Below are positions 7,999-14,957 of a stretch of 64,000 nt of DNA, in pieces. The stretch is from the IMG/VR virus record IMGVR_UViG_3300043465_001479, positions 45,967-109,966 of that record, one strand, 5' to 3'. This DNA comes from a virus. The notes beneath the pieces were generated by a model, which was not told the origin of the DNA, searched no databases, and saw only the letters and a list, made by a program, of their open reading frames with translations. The position numbers were made by a program, and so were the translations under genes. Positions within the stretch are counted from its first letter, which is position 1, and each line of letters starts with the position of its first letter.

Positions 7999-8277
7999 TC
8001 ACGATTGGACTCGTGCCTTCCTGAGAGCGGCGCGGGCATTGGCGGTCACGAGTTCACCGGCAGTGACAGACTCCAAGGCGATGCAAAGTTCCTCCAGCGC
8101 CTTCACCAAGTCAGGCGCAGCGGCCATGACAGCGGCGTTGGCTTCGGCCTCTTCAGCGGAGCACGTTCGGGGGTCGGCTTCGACGCGAACGTAGAAGTGG
8201 TTCACGCCCCTGTCAGACAGCGTGTAGACGGTGCGCCCCTCTCGGAGCCACGGACCAGAGGTGTGTTTCAGCGGCAT
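7999..8277 (-). CDS. Phage hypothetical of the 'SGPW...AAAPDL' family
   Basis: 92 aa. The start HTSGPWLREG and the segment EAEANAAVMAAAPDLVKALEEL are characteristic of a very common small phage accessory family of unknown function. ATG 8277 has AGGA 8 nt upstream and overlaps the upstream gene by 10 bp. Confidence 0.7.
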   Translation of the reverse strand: MPLKHTSGPWLREGRTVYTLSDRGVNHFYVRVEADPRTCSAEEAEANAAVMAAAPDLVKALEELCIALESVTAGELVTANARAALRKARVQS

Positions 8278-8480
8278 TCCAGATCCTGTGCTTTCGTGAT
8301 GGCGTTCTCGACAAGGGCGATGGACCGGGTCCACTCCTCGTCTCCCCACGCTGCGGTGGTGAGCGAGTGAGGCAGAAGTGGCCTGATGGTCAGGAGAGCC
8401 TCCAGCATCAGGTCGAACGCCTCTTGCTTGGCAAGACGCTGCGTTGCGTCAAAGTCTCGGCGGCTCTCCCAATCGCTCAT
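8268..8480 (-). CDS. Hypothetical helical protein
   Basis: 70 aa, ATG 8480 coupled by ATGA to the upstream gene. Helical throughout (DATQRLAKQEAFDLMLEALLTIRPLL). No function inferred. Confidence 0.6.
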   Translation of the reverse strand: MSDWESRRDFDATQRLAKQEAFDLMLEALLTIRPLLPHSLTTAAWGDEEWTRSIALVENAITKAQDLECR

Positions 8481-8869
8481 GGTTGCTCCTTCGGCTTCTC
8501 AGGCATCAGGAGCGTAACCGGGGCGTCGCCGTTCTTCTCGGCGAGGGCCGTCAACCCCGCCCGCTGGATGGTCGCCGTCGCAACGAGGGCCTGAACCCTG
8601 TGCCCAGTGAGGTGCGCTGCGAGCGTAGCGCTGAGCAGGGTGGGGTCACCCGCAGGCACCACTTCCAAGACGTCTTTGGCTTCCACCATTCCGTGGACGG
8701 TGCAGTAGACCTTGCCGCTCGGGCCGAAGGGCTGGAAGAGGTGCGCCTGCTCCTCCGTACTCGCCCAGTCGTCGTGCGCGTTCTCCACCGTCACGACCGT
8801 GAGCACAGGGGCAATGTGCGGGCGGGTTTCCCGCAGGTAGTGGATAAAGTCTCCGAGCTTCGCGTGCAT
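8477..8869 (-). CDS. Hypothetical protein
   Basis: 130 aa from ATG 8869 (CGGAGCGACCC upstream); the frame also has GTG 8911. It is an alpha/beta protein without known motif and is the first gene after the 370-bp G-rich gap. Its promoter is probably the TTGACA at 8941-8946 (minus). Confidence 0.6.
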   Translation of the reverse strand: MHAKLGDFIHYLRETRPHIAPVLTVVTVENAHDDWASTEEQAHLFQPFGPSGKVYCTVHGMVEAKDVLEVVPAGDPTLLSATLAAHLTGHRVQALVATATIQRAGLTALAEKNGDAPVTLLMPEKPKEQP

Positions 8870-9242
8870 GGGTCGCTCCGGGGGGTTCGTGTTCTCACGG
8901 AAGTAACTCACCCCACGGATTTCTTTTTTCTGAAAACCGCTTTGTCAACTCCACTGGAAAACTGGCCTCGGTGATCAGAGGGGGCAAAGGGGGGTCTGGT
9001 TTCCCGAAAAATCCTCGAAGCGGAGAAGAAAAAAAGTTTCGGCAAACTAGGGGCCCTCTTCCGTTCCCATGGTCCGCCGGGCGTCCACCCCCCTCCCGGG
9101 GTCCGGGTCGGAAAATTAGACCGGGAGGGGGAAGTGGGGAGGCAGACAAACGGTGGGGAACTTTCCCTACGGGGTTCTGAAGAGTCTTTCTTCGGGTGAT
9201 GACAAATCATGCGCTTCGACAGATTAGATCCATTTGAACAAG
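8870..9242. other. 373-bp gene-free region with G-rich tracts and promoter elements
   Basis: No convincing ORF. It holds TTGACA on the minus strand (8941-8946), an AGTTTTCC heptamer just upstream of it, G-runs (for example AGGGGGCAAAGGGGGG at about 8976 and GGGAGGGGGAAGTGGGG at about 9123), a CCCGGGG-type palindromic cluster near 9090-9110, and a GATCC-ATTTGAAC half operator at about 9226. CGAAGCGGAGAAG (about 9014) also occurs in the other gap at about 3772. Likely control region, possibly with a structured RNA. Confidence 0.45.
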
Positions 9243-9641
9243 TCAGCGCAGTCCCCTCATGATGTCTTCGAGTCGGTCCTCCCCTAGAGCGAGGAGCTGT
9301 CTCTCGGCTGCGACTACAAGGACGGCGCGTTCTTGGTGAGCCCTCAATGGAAGGGTGCAGCTCAGGATGCTCACGATTGCCTGAGGAGACAGCTCGGCGA
9401 TTCGTTCTGCGGCTTCCCTCATGAAGTCGAAGACCTCAGCCACCTCCGGCGTTTGGTGGGCCGACAAGCCTGCGTCCTTCCCGGCCTGCTCCCATGGCTT
9501 GGTGAAGATGGTCGTGGCTGCGTCCGCGCCTGCAGATGCCAGACGGACGTCGATCCACTCCAGCACCTCCCGGGCAGTGCGGCGAGGTGCATTGGACGAA
9601 GGCAGAGACGTCAGATGGTCGACGAAGGCTTTGGCGTTCAC
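9243..9641 (-). CDS. Hypothetical helical protein
   Basis: 132 aa from GTG 9641, chosen because it overlaps the upstream stop (GTGA) behind CGAGGGG. Helical (AREVLEWIDVRLASAG, EVAEVFDFMREAAERIAEL). No recognised family. Confidence 0.6.
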   Translation of the reverse strand: MNAKAFVDHLTSLPSSNAPRRTAREVLEWIDVRLASAGADAATTIFTKPWEQAGKDAGLSAHQTPEVAEVFDFMREAAERIAELSPQAIVSILSCTLPLRAHQERAVLVVAAERQLLALGEDRLEDIMRGLR

Positions 9642-9829
9642 TTGGTCCCCTCGAAGGGTGGAACGTAGGCGCTGTCGCGCGAGCACTCGCTGTCGGCCTC
9701 ACAGCCAGCTTCCCCGCACTCCCAGCACATGCCGGGGGCCTGCACGTCGTCGCTCACTGCGATGTCGAAGCAGTCGCGGCACGCGCAGCTCGTGTACCCG
9801 CTGCCTCCGGTCTTGGTGGGCTTGCTCAT
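9638..9829 (-). CDS. Cysteine-rich small protein
   Basis: 63 aa with eight cysteines (SCACRDC, MCWECGEAGC, SECS), clearly metal binding. ATG 9829 lacks a Shine-Dalgarno and sits 9 nt after TGTTAC, the window's recurrent operon-head arrangement. Function unknown. Confidence 0.65.
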   Translation of the reverse strand: MSKPTKTGGSGYTSCACRDCFDIAVSDDVQAPGMCWECGEAGCEADSECSRDSAYVPPFEGTK

Positions 9830-10082
9830 GTCAGGGATGTAACAGGCTGGCGACCTATCAGGTGGAGGTTGACTGCCGACTAGGGGAAAGCACTGAACAG
9901 AAAACTAGCACCCGGGGTTTCTCGGGAGGTTTTGAGAGGTTTCTAGTGGGTTTTCAGAGAGGTTTTCTTCAAGGACCACATGGTCCGTCTAATCCACGTT
10001 CACTTGAACGTAGTTGTTGACTTCTACGCGCATGGTGTTACCGTGGGATCACGGCATGGTTGCCGCCACCAAGGAGCGCCAG
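9830..10082. promoter_or_regulatory. Divergent control region
   Basis: Contains the minus TGTTAC (9839-9844), GAAAACT (9900-9906), a run of GAGGTTTT/GGTTTC repeats (about 9915-9965), the palindrome GGACCACATGGTCC (9973-9986), the inverted repeat ACGTTCA-CT-TGAACGT (about 9998-10013) and a plus-strand TTGACT at about 10018 with TGTTAC at 10034. It serves the minus gene at 9829 and the plus pair at 10083. Confidence 0.55.
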
Positions 10083-10262
10083 ATGAGCTACCGCAGCTAC
10101 TACATCCCGACGGACCGCGAAGAGGACGCCATGCGCGCGAGCGACGAGCGCAACGAGGCCCGCCGCGAGCTGGAAGCGATCCACCCCGATGACCGCACCG
10201 ACGAGGACTACCGCAACGCGGGGATCCGTCGGGGCTACAGCGCCCACCGAGAGGAGCGCTGA
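10083..10262 (+). CDS. Small charged protein
   Basis: 59 aa, ATG 10083 with AAGGAG upstream; two in-frame ATGs upstream are less favoured. Very rich in Arg/Glu/Asp (DREEDAMRASDERNEARREL). No function; first of a two-gene plus-strand unit. Confidence 0.6.
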   Translation: MSYRSYYIPTDREEDAMRASDERNEARRELEAIHPDDRTDEDYRNAGIRRGYSAHREER

Positions 10263-10263
10263 G

Positions 10264-10503
10264 ATGCTCGCCATGCTCATCCCCTCGAAGATCGCAGTCG
10301 GCGACAAGCTGATGGTGGAAGGAACGCTCCACGAGGTGACCCGCATCGACGTGAAGCGCGACCCACGAACCTCCAAGCGGAAGAACGGGTCGCCCCGACT
10401 CGGGACCGTGCGGAAGGTGACTCTCCACTTTGATGGCCGGAAGCGCACGCTGTCCCGCCTGCAACGGGTACTGGTTCAGCGAAGCGAACCTGCGCTCACT
10501 TGA
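10264..10503 (+). CDS. Small basic beta-rich protein
   Basis: 79 aa, ATG 10264 with GAGGAG upstream, 1 bp after the preceding gene. Strand-rich (KIAVGDKLMVEGTLHEVTRIDVKRD) with a basic surface (TSKRKNGS, DGRKRTLSRLQR), resembling an SH3/OB-like nucleic-acid-binding fold; this is inference. Overlaps the convergent gene by 8 bp. Confidence 0.6.
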   Translation: MLAMLIPSKIAVGDKLMVEGTLHEVTRIDVKRDPRTSKRKNGSPRLGTVRKVTLHFDGRKRTLSRLQRVLVQRSEPALT

Positions 10504-10945
10504 GCGTGTAGAGTTCGCGCATTGCTTCATCGAACTGTTTCTGGTCAGCGACGCTGGTGCTCAGGGCCACAGCGACGCGGCCCTCTCGCCATTGCTTGAC
10601 AGCTTCCGAGAGCAGCTTGCTGTCGACCTTCGAGGTCAGGACGTGCGCGGGCTTCTCGATCACCCACCCGGCGTAGTTGGTGGCGTCTGGGTCTCGCAGG
10701 GTGATGTCCCCGCCTGCATGAACGAGCTGCAGGGCTGGCTGCCACGTAGGGCGGCGGTAAAGCGCGACGTAGGTGCTGCCGTTCCAGCGAGTCTCGTCGC
10801 TCTTCTCAGCCTCTTCAGCACCGGCCTTGCAGGACTCCCAGCCGATCTGCGTCCGCGTCTCCACGAGCTTCCAGTCGTCGGGATGAGCGGCGAGGCTCGC
10901 GATGATGTGCGCGCAGAACGGATCGGGCTTTGAGAACGGCCACAT
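10496..10945 (-). CDS. Hypothetical protein
   Basis: 149 aa, unrecognised. ATG 10945 has no Shine-Dalgarno; TGTTAC lies 10 nt upstream and AGTTTTC sits in the presumed promoter spacer (10970-10976) behind TTGAGG. It stands alone between a terminator and a convergent pair. Confidence 0.6.
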   Translation of the reverse strand: MWPFSKPDPFCAHIIASLAAHPDDWKLVETRTQIGWESCKAGAEEAEKSDETRWNGSTYVALYRRPTWQPALQLVHAGGDITLRDPDATNYAGWVIEKPAHVLTSKVDSKLLSEAVKQWREGRVAVALSTSVADQKQFDEAMRELYTLK

Positions 10946-11378
10946 GACCCGGGCAGTAACAGAGCTTCAGAAAACTGGTCCTCAAACGAAAAAAGCACCG
11001 GATTGCTCCAGTGCCTTCTTCCCGTTCTCTTCTGCCTGTCGCGAAACAGGCTTCATCGGACGAGCGCGTCGTTCCGCGCGGTCCCGACCTTCCGCTGTCA
11101 CCGCTCAGGCTTTCACCTGCGAGGCGCGGTCTCTGTCCTTGGCCCGGGTGAGGGGTTCAGGTCGGAGGCCGTTGTGGGGCTTGGTCGGAGCCCTGTGTCC
11201 CGGTCAGCGATTCGGCTGGCTTTCGGTGAGGACCAATCAGGCTTGCGCCGTCTCGAACCATGCCGTCGTCCAGTCCCAGCAGCGACCCTCTTGCGAGGAA
11301 AACTACCGGGCGACGAGTGCTTTCTCTCATGGGTCCAAGAGAGCGTCAACACTTTTTTTCAGATGGGCCCGTGCTCCT
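10946..11378. other. 433-bp intergenic region with minus-strand terminator
   Basis: Apart from the promoter of the gene at 10945 and the terminator below, I see no gene I can support: open frames on both strands here have unnatural Arg/Ser/Pro-rich composition. It contains a GAAAACT heptamer at 11298 and TTGACG at about 11343-11348 (minus). Confidence 0.4.
10985..11012 (-). terminator. Rho-independent terminator
   Basis: Minus strand: GCACTGGA-GCAA-TCCGGTGC hairpin followed directly by TTTTTTC. It would stop transcription of the genes at 11379-11914 before the promoter of the gene at 10945. Confidence 0.75.
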
Positions 11379-11660
11379 TCAGCAGTTCGGGTCGCACTCG
11401 GCGCAGCCGTGGCCGTTGCACACGCCGCAGGGCTCGGGAAGGTTGACGCAGAAGAGCCAGCCCGCGTTCGGGACGAAGACGTAGTCGCCAAGGGTGAGGG
11501 CCTTCACGGCGCGAACCATATGGTCCGTCGCATGTGGCGGGCACAGCGCCTTGACAGTGGCGATCGTCTCGTCGAGGAGGTGTAGCTGCAGGCGCTTGCG
11601 CGGCGCTACCTTGTCGAGGTCGCCTGCGAAGTGGAAGCGCCGTGCGTTCGGGTTGTTCAT
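11379..11660 (-). CDS. Small protein with C-terminal cysteine cluster
   Basis: 93 aa, ATG 11660 coupled (ATGA) to the upstream gene. The end CGVCNGHGCAECDPNC is a compact metal site reminiscent of DnaJ-type CxxCxGxG zinc repeats, though only about one and a half copies. GRACCATATGGTCC lies inside (11513-11526), encoding TDHMVR. Confidence 0.6.
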   Translation of the reverse strand: MNNPNARRFHFAGDLDKVAPRKRLQLHLLDETIATVKALCPPHATDHMVRAVKALTLGDYVFVPNAGWLFCVNLPEPCGVCNGHGCAECDPNC

Positions 11661-11914
11661 GCCCAGCCCCCTTCGTGGGCGGCTTGGTAGCTGGCGCGTT
11701 CGGCTTCCCGTTCCATGTAGCGCTCCTCGCAGGCGTCGTGGTCGACGCAAGTGACGGCGAGCACCTCGCGCCGGTCGAGGTCGTACTCCCAGAGCACGTC
11801 GTGCTTGCGGGTGCCGCAGCACATGCAGGGGTACTGGATGCCCTTGCACACTTCGGTGGCGATGCGCGGGTTGCGGACGATCTTGTGGGTGTTGCGGTCG
11901 AAGGGTGCGTTCAC
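11657..11914 (-). CDS. Small cysteine-containing protein
   Basis: 85 aa from GTG 11914 with CGGAG upstream. CMCCGTRKHD near residue 30 and later cysteines (CVDHDAC) suggest zinc binding. Its leader of about 50 nt starts at the TTGACA/TACAGT promoter at 12000-11972. Confidence 0.6.
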   Translation of the reverse strand: MNAPFDRNTHKIVRNPRIATEVCKGIQYPCMCCGTRKHDVLWEYDLDRREVLAVTCVDHDACEERYMEREAERASYQAAHEGGWA

Positions 11915-11971
11915 TTGAGGCTCCGTTGGGCATCCATGCCCGTTGGGTCTCGGCTCGGTTGCCGTGATCTG

Positions 11972-12000
11972 ACTGTAACACGGTTCACGGACACTGTCAA
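11972..12000 (-). promoter_or_regulatory. Strong sigma70-like promoter with extended -10
   Basis: Minus strand: TTGACA (12000-11995), exactly 17 bp, TACAGT (11977-11972) preceded by TGT. Transcription should start near 11965, towards the gene at 11914. A GATC-flanked palindrome is centred about 60 bp upstream of that start. Confidence 0.75.
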
Positions 12001-12010
12001 CACAAGAGCA

Positions 12011-12038
12011 CAGATCTAGTTCAATCGAACTAGATCTG
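12011..12038. promoter_or_regulatory. 28-bp operator palindrome
   Basis: CAGATCTAGTTC (12011-12022), AATC, GAACTAGATCTG (12027-12038): a perfect 12-bp inverted repeat. It is the best copy of a motif GTTC-N4-GAAC flanked by AGATC, seen in several gaps (12834, 14376, 16474, 10000). Its position near -60 suggests an activator site. Confidence 0.7.
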
Positions 12039-12146
12039 CGGGCACGAGGATCTCGGCGGGGCCGCGTGGGCTGTCGGAAAACTGTGTCGGGCCCTCCAAC
12101 GGAGCACGAGGCTCCGGGGTGAGGGAGGTTCGGAGGCAGGACTCGC

Positions 12147-12752
12147 TCAGTCGCTGCTGTCGACCTCGCTGTGGACCGTGGCGGTCAGGTCGCCGGGGTT
12201 GCCTGTGACGACGTGGACTTGGCCTCGGGGGTATGCCTTCAGCGCGGCGATGTCGTCTGCCGTCAGGGGGGCGTCGTCGCAGCGGACCACCACGTCGGTG
12301 TAGACGTAGTAGCAGTTCCCGGCCTGCCCTCCCTTGCTCTGGATCGTTCGGAAGTTGCAGGCGACGTAGCGGCGGTCCTTCGGGTCGGTGATGCCCGTGG
12401 GGCGGGTCTCGATCACTTCGCCGAGGACGTAGGCGTGGGGTTCGCTCAGGGCGAGGGTCCGTCGCGCCTTGTAAGCCGCCCACGCTGCGTTCTTCCCCGT
12501 GATCTGCTTGGGGAGGGCCAGCATCGTTTGGATGCTCTGGAAGGAGGCGCTCCGCTGGTGCCGTTCCTCGGTCAGCTGGTAGGTAGCCGTCGTGCCGATC
12601 TGGGTCAGCGCGATCACGCGGCGGTCCATCAAGGCGTTCGGCGCCGAGAGCGAGACCGTGAAGGTCACCCGGTTTTCGCTCGCGTCCTTGTGGTGGACGT
12701 TGCGGACGGCGGGGGTCTTGAGGGCGGGGGTCTTGGCGGTGTGCGTGGTCAT
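12147..12752 (-). CDS. Hypothetical protein
   Basis: 201 aa from ATG 12752 (GGAGGA upstream); upstream in-frame ATGs lie beyond the predicted transcription start near 12781 and are rejected. The protein mixes a basic N-terminus (TTHTAKTPALKTPAVRNVHHK) with a strand-rich body. Not recognised. It is a single-gene unit with its own promoter. Confidence 0.65.
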   Translation of the reverse strand: MTTHTAKTPALKTPAVRNVHHKDASENRVTFTVSLSAPNALMDRRVIALTQIGTTATYQLTEERHQRSASFQSIQTMLALPKQITGKNAAWAAYKARRTLALSEPHAYVLGEVIETRPTGITDPKDRRYVACNFRTIQSKGGQAGNCYYVYTDVVVRCDDAPLTADDIAALKAYPRGQVHVVTGNPGDLTATVHSEVDSSD

Positions 12753-12787
12753 GCGATCCTCCGGGGCGGCATCCGTGCCGTGATCAC

Positions 12788-12815
12788 AGCATAACACCGC
12801 TAGCGCGGCTGTCAA
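12788..12815 (-). promoter_or_regulatory. sigma70-like promoter
   Basis: Minus strand TTGACA (12815-12810), 16 bp, TATGCT (12793-12788), preceded 18 bp upstream by the operator GTTCATATGAGC (12834-12845) with GATC on both sides. The operator-to-minus-35 distance of 18 bp is identical to that at 12000. Confidence 0.7.
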
Positions 12816-12833
12816 CAAGCAACCACGGATCTT

Positions 12834-12845
12834 GTTCATATGAGC
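12834..12845. promoter_or_regulatory. Operator, imperfect GTTC-N4-GAAC palindrome
   Basis: GTTCATATGAGC with GGATC 5 bp to the left and GGATC 1 bp to the right; second member of the operator class found at 12011. Just upstream (12909-12947) are a GAAAACT heptamer and the palindrome GAACCATATGGTCC, so three of the window's repeated signals lie within about 115 bp. Confidence 0.55.
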
Positions 12846-12956
12846 GGATCTGGCCGGATCTGACCGTCCGGCAGGCGACTCGCCCAAGCGGCTTCCGGGC
12901 CGGTTTCGGAAAACTGGTCCCGGGCCCCCGGGCGAACCATATGGTCCTCGCCCCCA

Positions 12957-13283
12957 TCAGCTCGGGCGAGAGAGGCCCTTACAGGCAACGATGGTGCCTG
13001 CAGCGTCGCGCACGACTTCACCGGGAACGAGTAGGTCTTTCCGCTCAGGGAGCGCCTGCGCGACCATCAACGAGACGATGAGGAAGACCCCGGGCTCTGC
13101 GGGAGGCATGTCGACGACGCCACCATAGATGACGCGGTCGACCGGGATGCCATCGACGATGGAGAACTGCATGCGGGTTGACGCTGTTCTCGGCGTCGGA
13201 AAGGTCGGCTCGATTGTCCGGATGGCCTCCTCACCCACGAGGATGCGGACGACGTGAGGGGTGCGGTTGACGAGGGTGGGCAT
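12957..13283 (-). CDS. Conserved small phage/bacterial protein (N-terminal NRTPH motif)
   Basis: 108 aa. MPTLVNRTPHVVRI at the start, FPTPRTASTR, and PPAEPGVFLIVSLMVAQALPERKDLLVPGEVVRD.. match a widespread short family of phage and bacterial proteins without known function. First gene of a four-gene block whose order and spacing are tight; its own promoter is not obvious. Confidence 0.65.
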   Translation of the reverse strand: MPTLVNRTPHVVRILVGEEAIRTIEPTFPTPRTASTRMQFSIVDGIPVDRVIYGGVVDMPPAEPGVFLIVSLMVAQALPERKDLLVPGEVVRDAAGTIVACKGLSRPS

Positions 13284-13286
13284 TGG

Positions 13287-13520
13287 TCATCCTATCGGCG
13301 TGAAATCGAAGTACCGACGTGGCGAGTGAGTGAACATCATCACGCCCTTCACGCCGTCGGCCTTGCGGATGACCGAGACGAAGGGTGCGAGGAACCCTTG
13401 GACTGTGAAGTGCTCTTGCAGTTGCTGGGTGTCGTAGGACACATCCGCGTCAGCCAGCCGCTGCGTGGGGACGTCGCTGTCGATCAGGAAGCGGCGCGTG
13501 GTCTCGGTTGAGTCGGTCAT
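13287..13520 (-). CDS. Hypothetical protein
   Basis: 77 aa, ATG 13520 with AAGGAG upstream and ATGA overlap with the upstream gene. No family recognised. Confidence 0.6.
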   Translation of the reverse strand: MTDSTETTRRFLIDSDVPTQRLADADVSYDTQQLQEHFTVQGFLAPFVSVIRKADGVKGVMMFTHSPRRYFDFTPIG

Positions 13521-13900
13521 GAGTTCTCCTTGAGTCCTGCGAGGGCCCGACGACACATCGTCGCCACCTCGTCCGTGTCTTTGTTCCCGCTGATGCCGTC
13601 CCGCTGCCACCAGTCGGCGACGGCCTGACACGCCTCCCGTAACGCCTCACGCTCGGCTTTCACCCGTTCGACGTAGGTCTTTCCCCGATCGAGGACGTCG
13701 AGCATGGCTTGGGCGTCAGGGGCGCTCCCGGCGCGGGCGATGGTCGAGAGACGCATCAGCAGGGAGGCGGTGACCTGCGCCCACTCCAGCTCGGGGAGAG
13801 TCTGGATGCGGGCCAGCTCGGCGCGGGCCTCGCGCAGCTCCGCAAGGGCTGCGTCGAGGGTGGTCGGCTCTGGTCGAGGACGCTGTTCGTCGATTCTCAT
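13517..13900 (-). CDS. Helical protein, coiled-coil N-terminus
   Basis: 127 aa; LDAALAELREARAELARIQ and ERVKAEREALREACQAVADWW give two helical segments, the second typical of small phage helper proteins. Coupled at both ends by ATGA. Function unknown. Confidence 0.6.
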   Translation of the reverse strand: MRIDEQRPRPEPTTLDAALAELREARAELARIQTLPELEWAQVTASLLMRLSTIARAGSAPDAQAMLDVLDRGKTYVERVKAEREALREACQAVADWWQRDGISGNKDTDEVATMCRRALAGLKENS

Positions 13901-14295
13901 GGGCTGTCCGCTGGGGTTTCGGGGTGGACTGTTTGTTCGGCCTTCGCCGCTTTCGCAGCGTCGGCGTCTTCGGTCCGGATGGCGCGCACCGCGCGTTCAC
14001 GCATGAGCTTCGTGAGCTTCTTCGCGAACTGCGCGTCCGTGGTGTCGCTGACGTTGGTGCTCAAACCGACGTGGGCCCTCACCACCTCCGCGCTGATGTT
14101 GGTCGGGCCTGCGATCATCTCGTACTGGCGAAGTCGCACGATAAAGTCCTCGACATTCTTCGGGGTGATCCCGCCGAGGTCGAGAGCCATCGTCAGCCAG
14201 ATGAGCGCGTCGGTGGCGACCCGGATCTCCCCTTCAGGCGTGAAGCACACCGTCTCGTTGTTTTTGACCTTGGTGAAGTCGAAGTGCAGGGCCAT
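13897..14295 (-). CDS. Hypothetical protein
   Basis: 132 aa from ATG 14295 (GGAGAG upstream). Helical with an Ala/Glu-rich tail (DADAAKAAKAEQ). Head of the block 14295-12957; AGTTAC lies about 40 nt upstream at the edge of the divergent operator region. Confidence 0.6.
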   Translation of the reverse strand: MALHFDFTKVKNNETVCFTPEGEIRVATDALIWLTMALDLGGITPKNVEDFIVRLRQYEMIAGPTNISAEVVRAHVGLSTNVSDTTDAQFAKKLTKLMRERAVRAIRTEDADAAKAAKAEQTVHPETPADSP

Positions 14296-14429
14296 GAGGA
14301 CTCTCCGGGTTGTCGACAGCATCCGTGCTGCACCCCTCCCGTAACTGGCTTGCGCTCCGTTTCGCAGATCCGTTCAAGTGAACAACATTTTACGACTGAT
14401 GGATCTGCGGATCGAGTTACTGCTGGGGC
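14296..14429. promoter_or_regulatory. Divergent control region with GTTCAAGTGAAC operator
   Basis: GTTCAAGTGAAC (about 14374-14385), preceded by CAGATCC, lies between a minus-strand AGTTAC (about 14335-14340) and a plus-strand AGTTAC (14415-14420). The plus element is exactly 9 nt before ATG 14430. Operator in the middle of two outward promoters suggests joint control. Confidence 0.55.
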
Positions 14430-14942
14430 ATGAAGACCCTCGACCCGAACACCTACTCTCCCGAACAGCTTCGAGACATGCTGGCGAAGATGGAGGCGGT
14501 GACGGCTGCTTTTTATCCTGCCGCTGCCAGCACTGGAGTGCATACCTTCATCGAGTTCACGGGCCTGATGCACGAGTTCATCAAGATCTGCAGACAGTCC
14601 GCAGCACAGGACGTCGACTTCGCGTCGGCGAGCACGCACACGGGAAAGCCTCTCGTGGTCTACTCCTACAACGCCGACTACATCGTCGAGAAGCTCGACT
14701 GCATCTTCGGGCCCGCCATCAAGTCCAGCCCTGAGGTCCGAGCGGCGTTCGCGAAGCTCCTCGGCGACCCCGAACAGGACCGCCTCGAACAAGAAGCCCT
14801 TGAGCTTCCCTTGCTCTTCCACAGCGGCGGTGCTTGGGACGAGGATAAGCGCACTCGTTGGAAGGCCATCACAGGCAGCGACGAGGCGACGACGAAGGCT
14901 ATGTGTGACCACATCCGGAAGACGCTGGGGCGTGACTCTTGA
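14430..14942 (+). CDS. Hypothetical protein
   Basis: 170 aa, helical, not recognised (SPEQLRDMLAKMEAVTAAF..., FAKLLGDPEQDRLEQEALELPLLF). No Shine-Dalgarno before ATG 14430; AGTTAC-N9-ATG suggests a leaderless transcript. Convergent with the RlpA-like gene. Confidence 0.65.
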   Translation: MKTLDPNTYSPEQLRDMLAKMEAVTAAFYPAAASTGVHTFIEFTGLMHEFIKICRQSAAQDVDFASASTHTGKPLVVYSYNADYIVEKLDCIFGPAIKSSPEVRAAFAKLLGDPEQDRLEQEALELPLLFHSGGAWDEDKRTRWKAITGSDEATTKAMCDHIRKTLGRDS

Positions 14943-14957
14943 AGTACCCGCTCCCGA

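Noticed and set aside
11220-11285. Possible tRNA-like segment with GGTTCGAGAC on the minus strand
   Set aside because: No 5-bp T-stem and no acceptor or anticodon arms can be paired around it.
11003-11446. Plus-strand ORF of 147 aa and other open frames in the gap 10946-11378
   Set aside because: Composition is unlike the genes around it (Arg/Ser/Leu-rich shadow type), it overlaps the cysteine-rich minus gene, and it has no ribosome site; the terminator explains part of the region.
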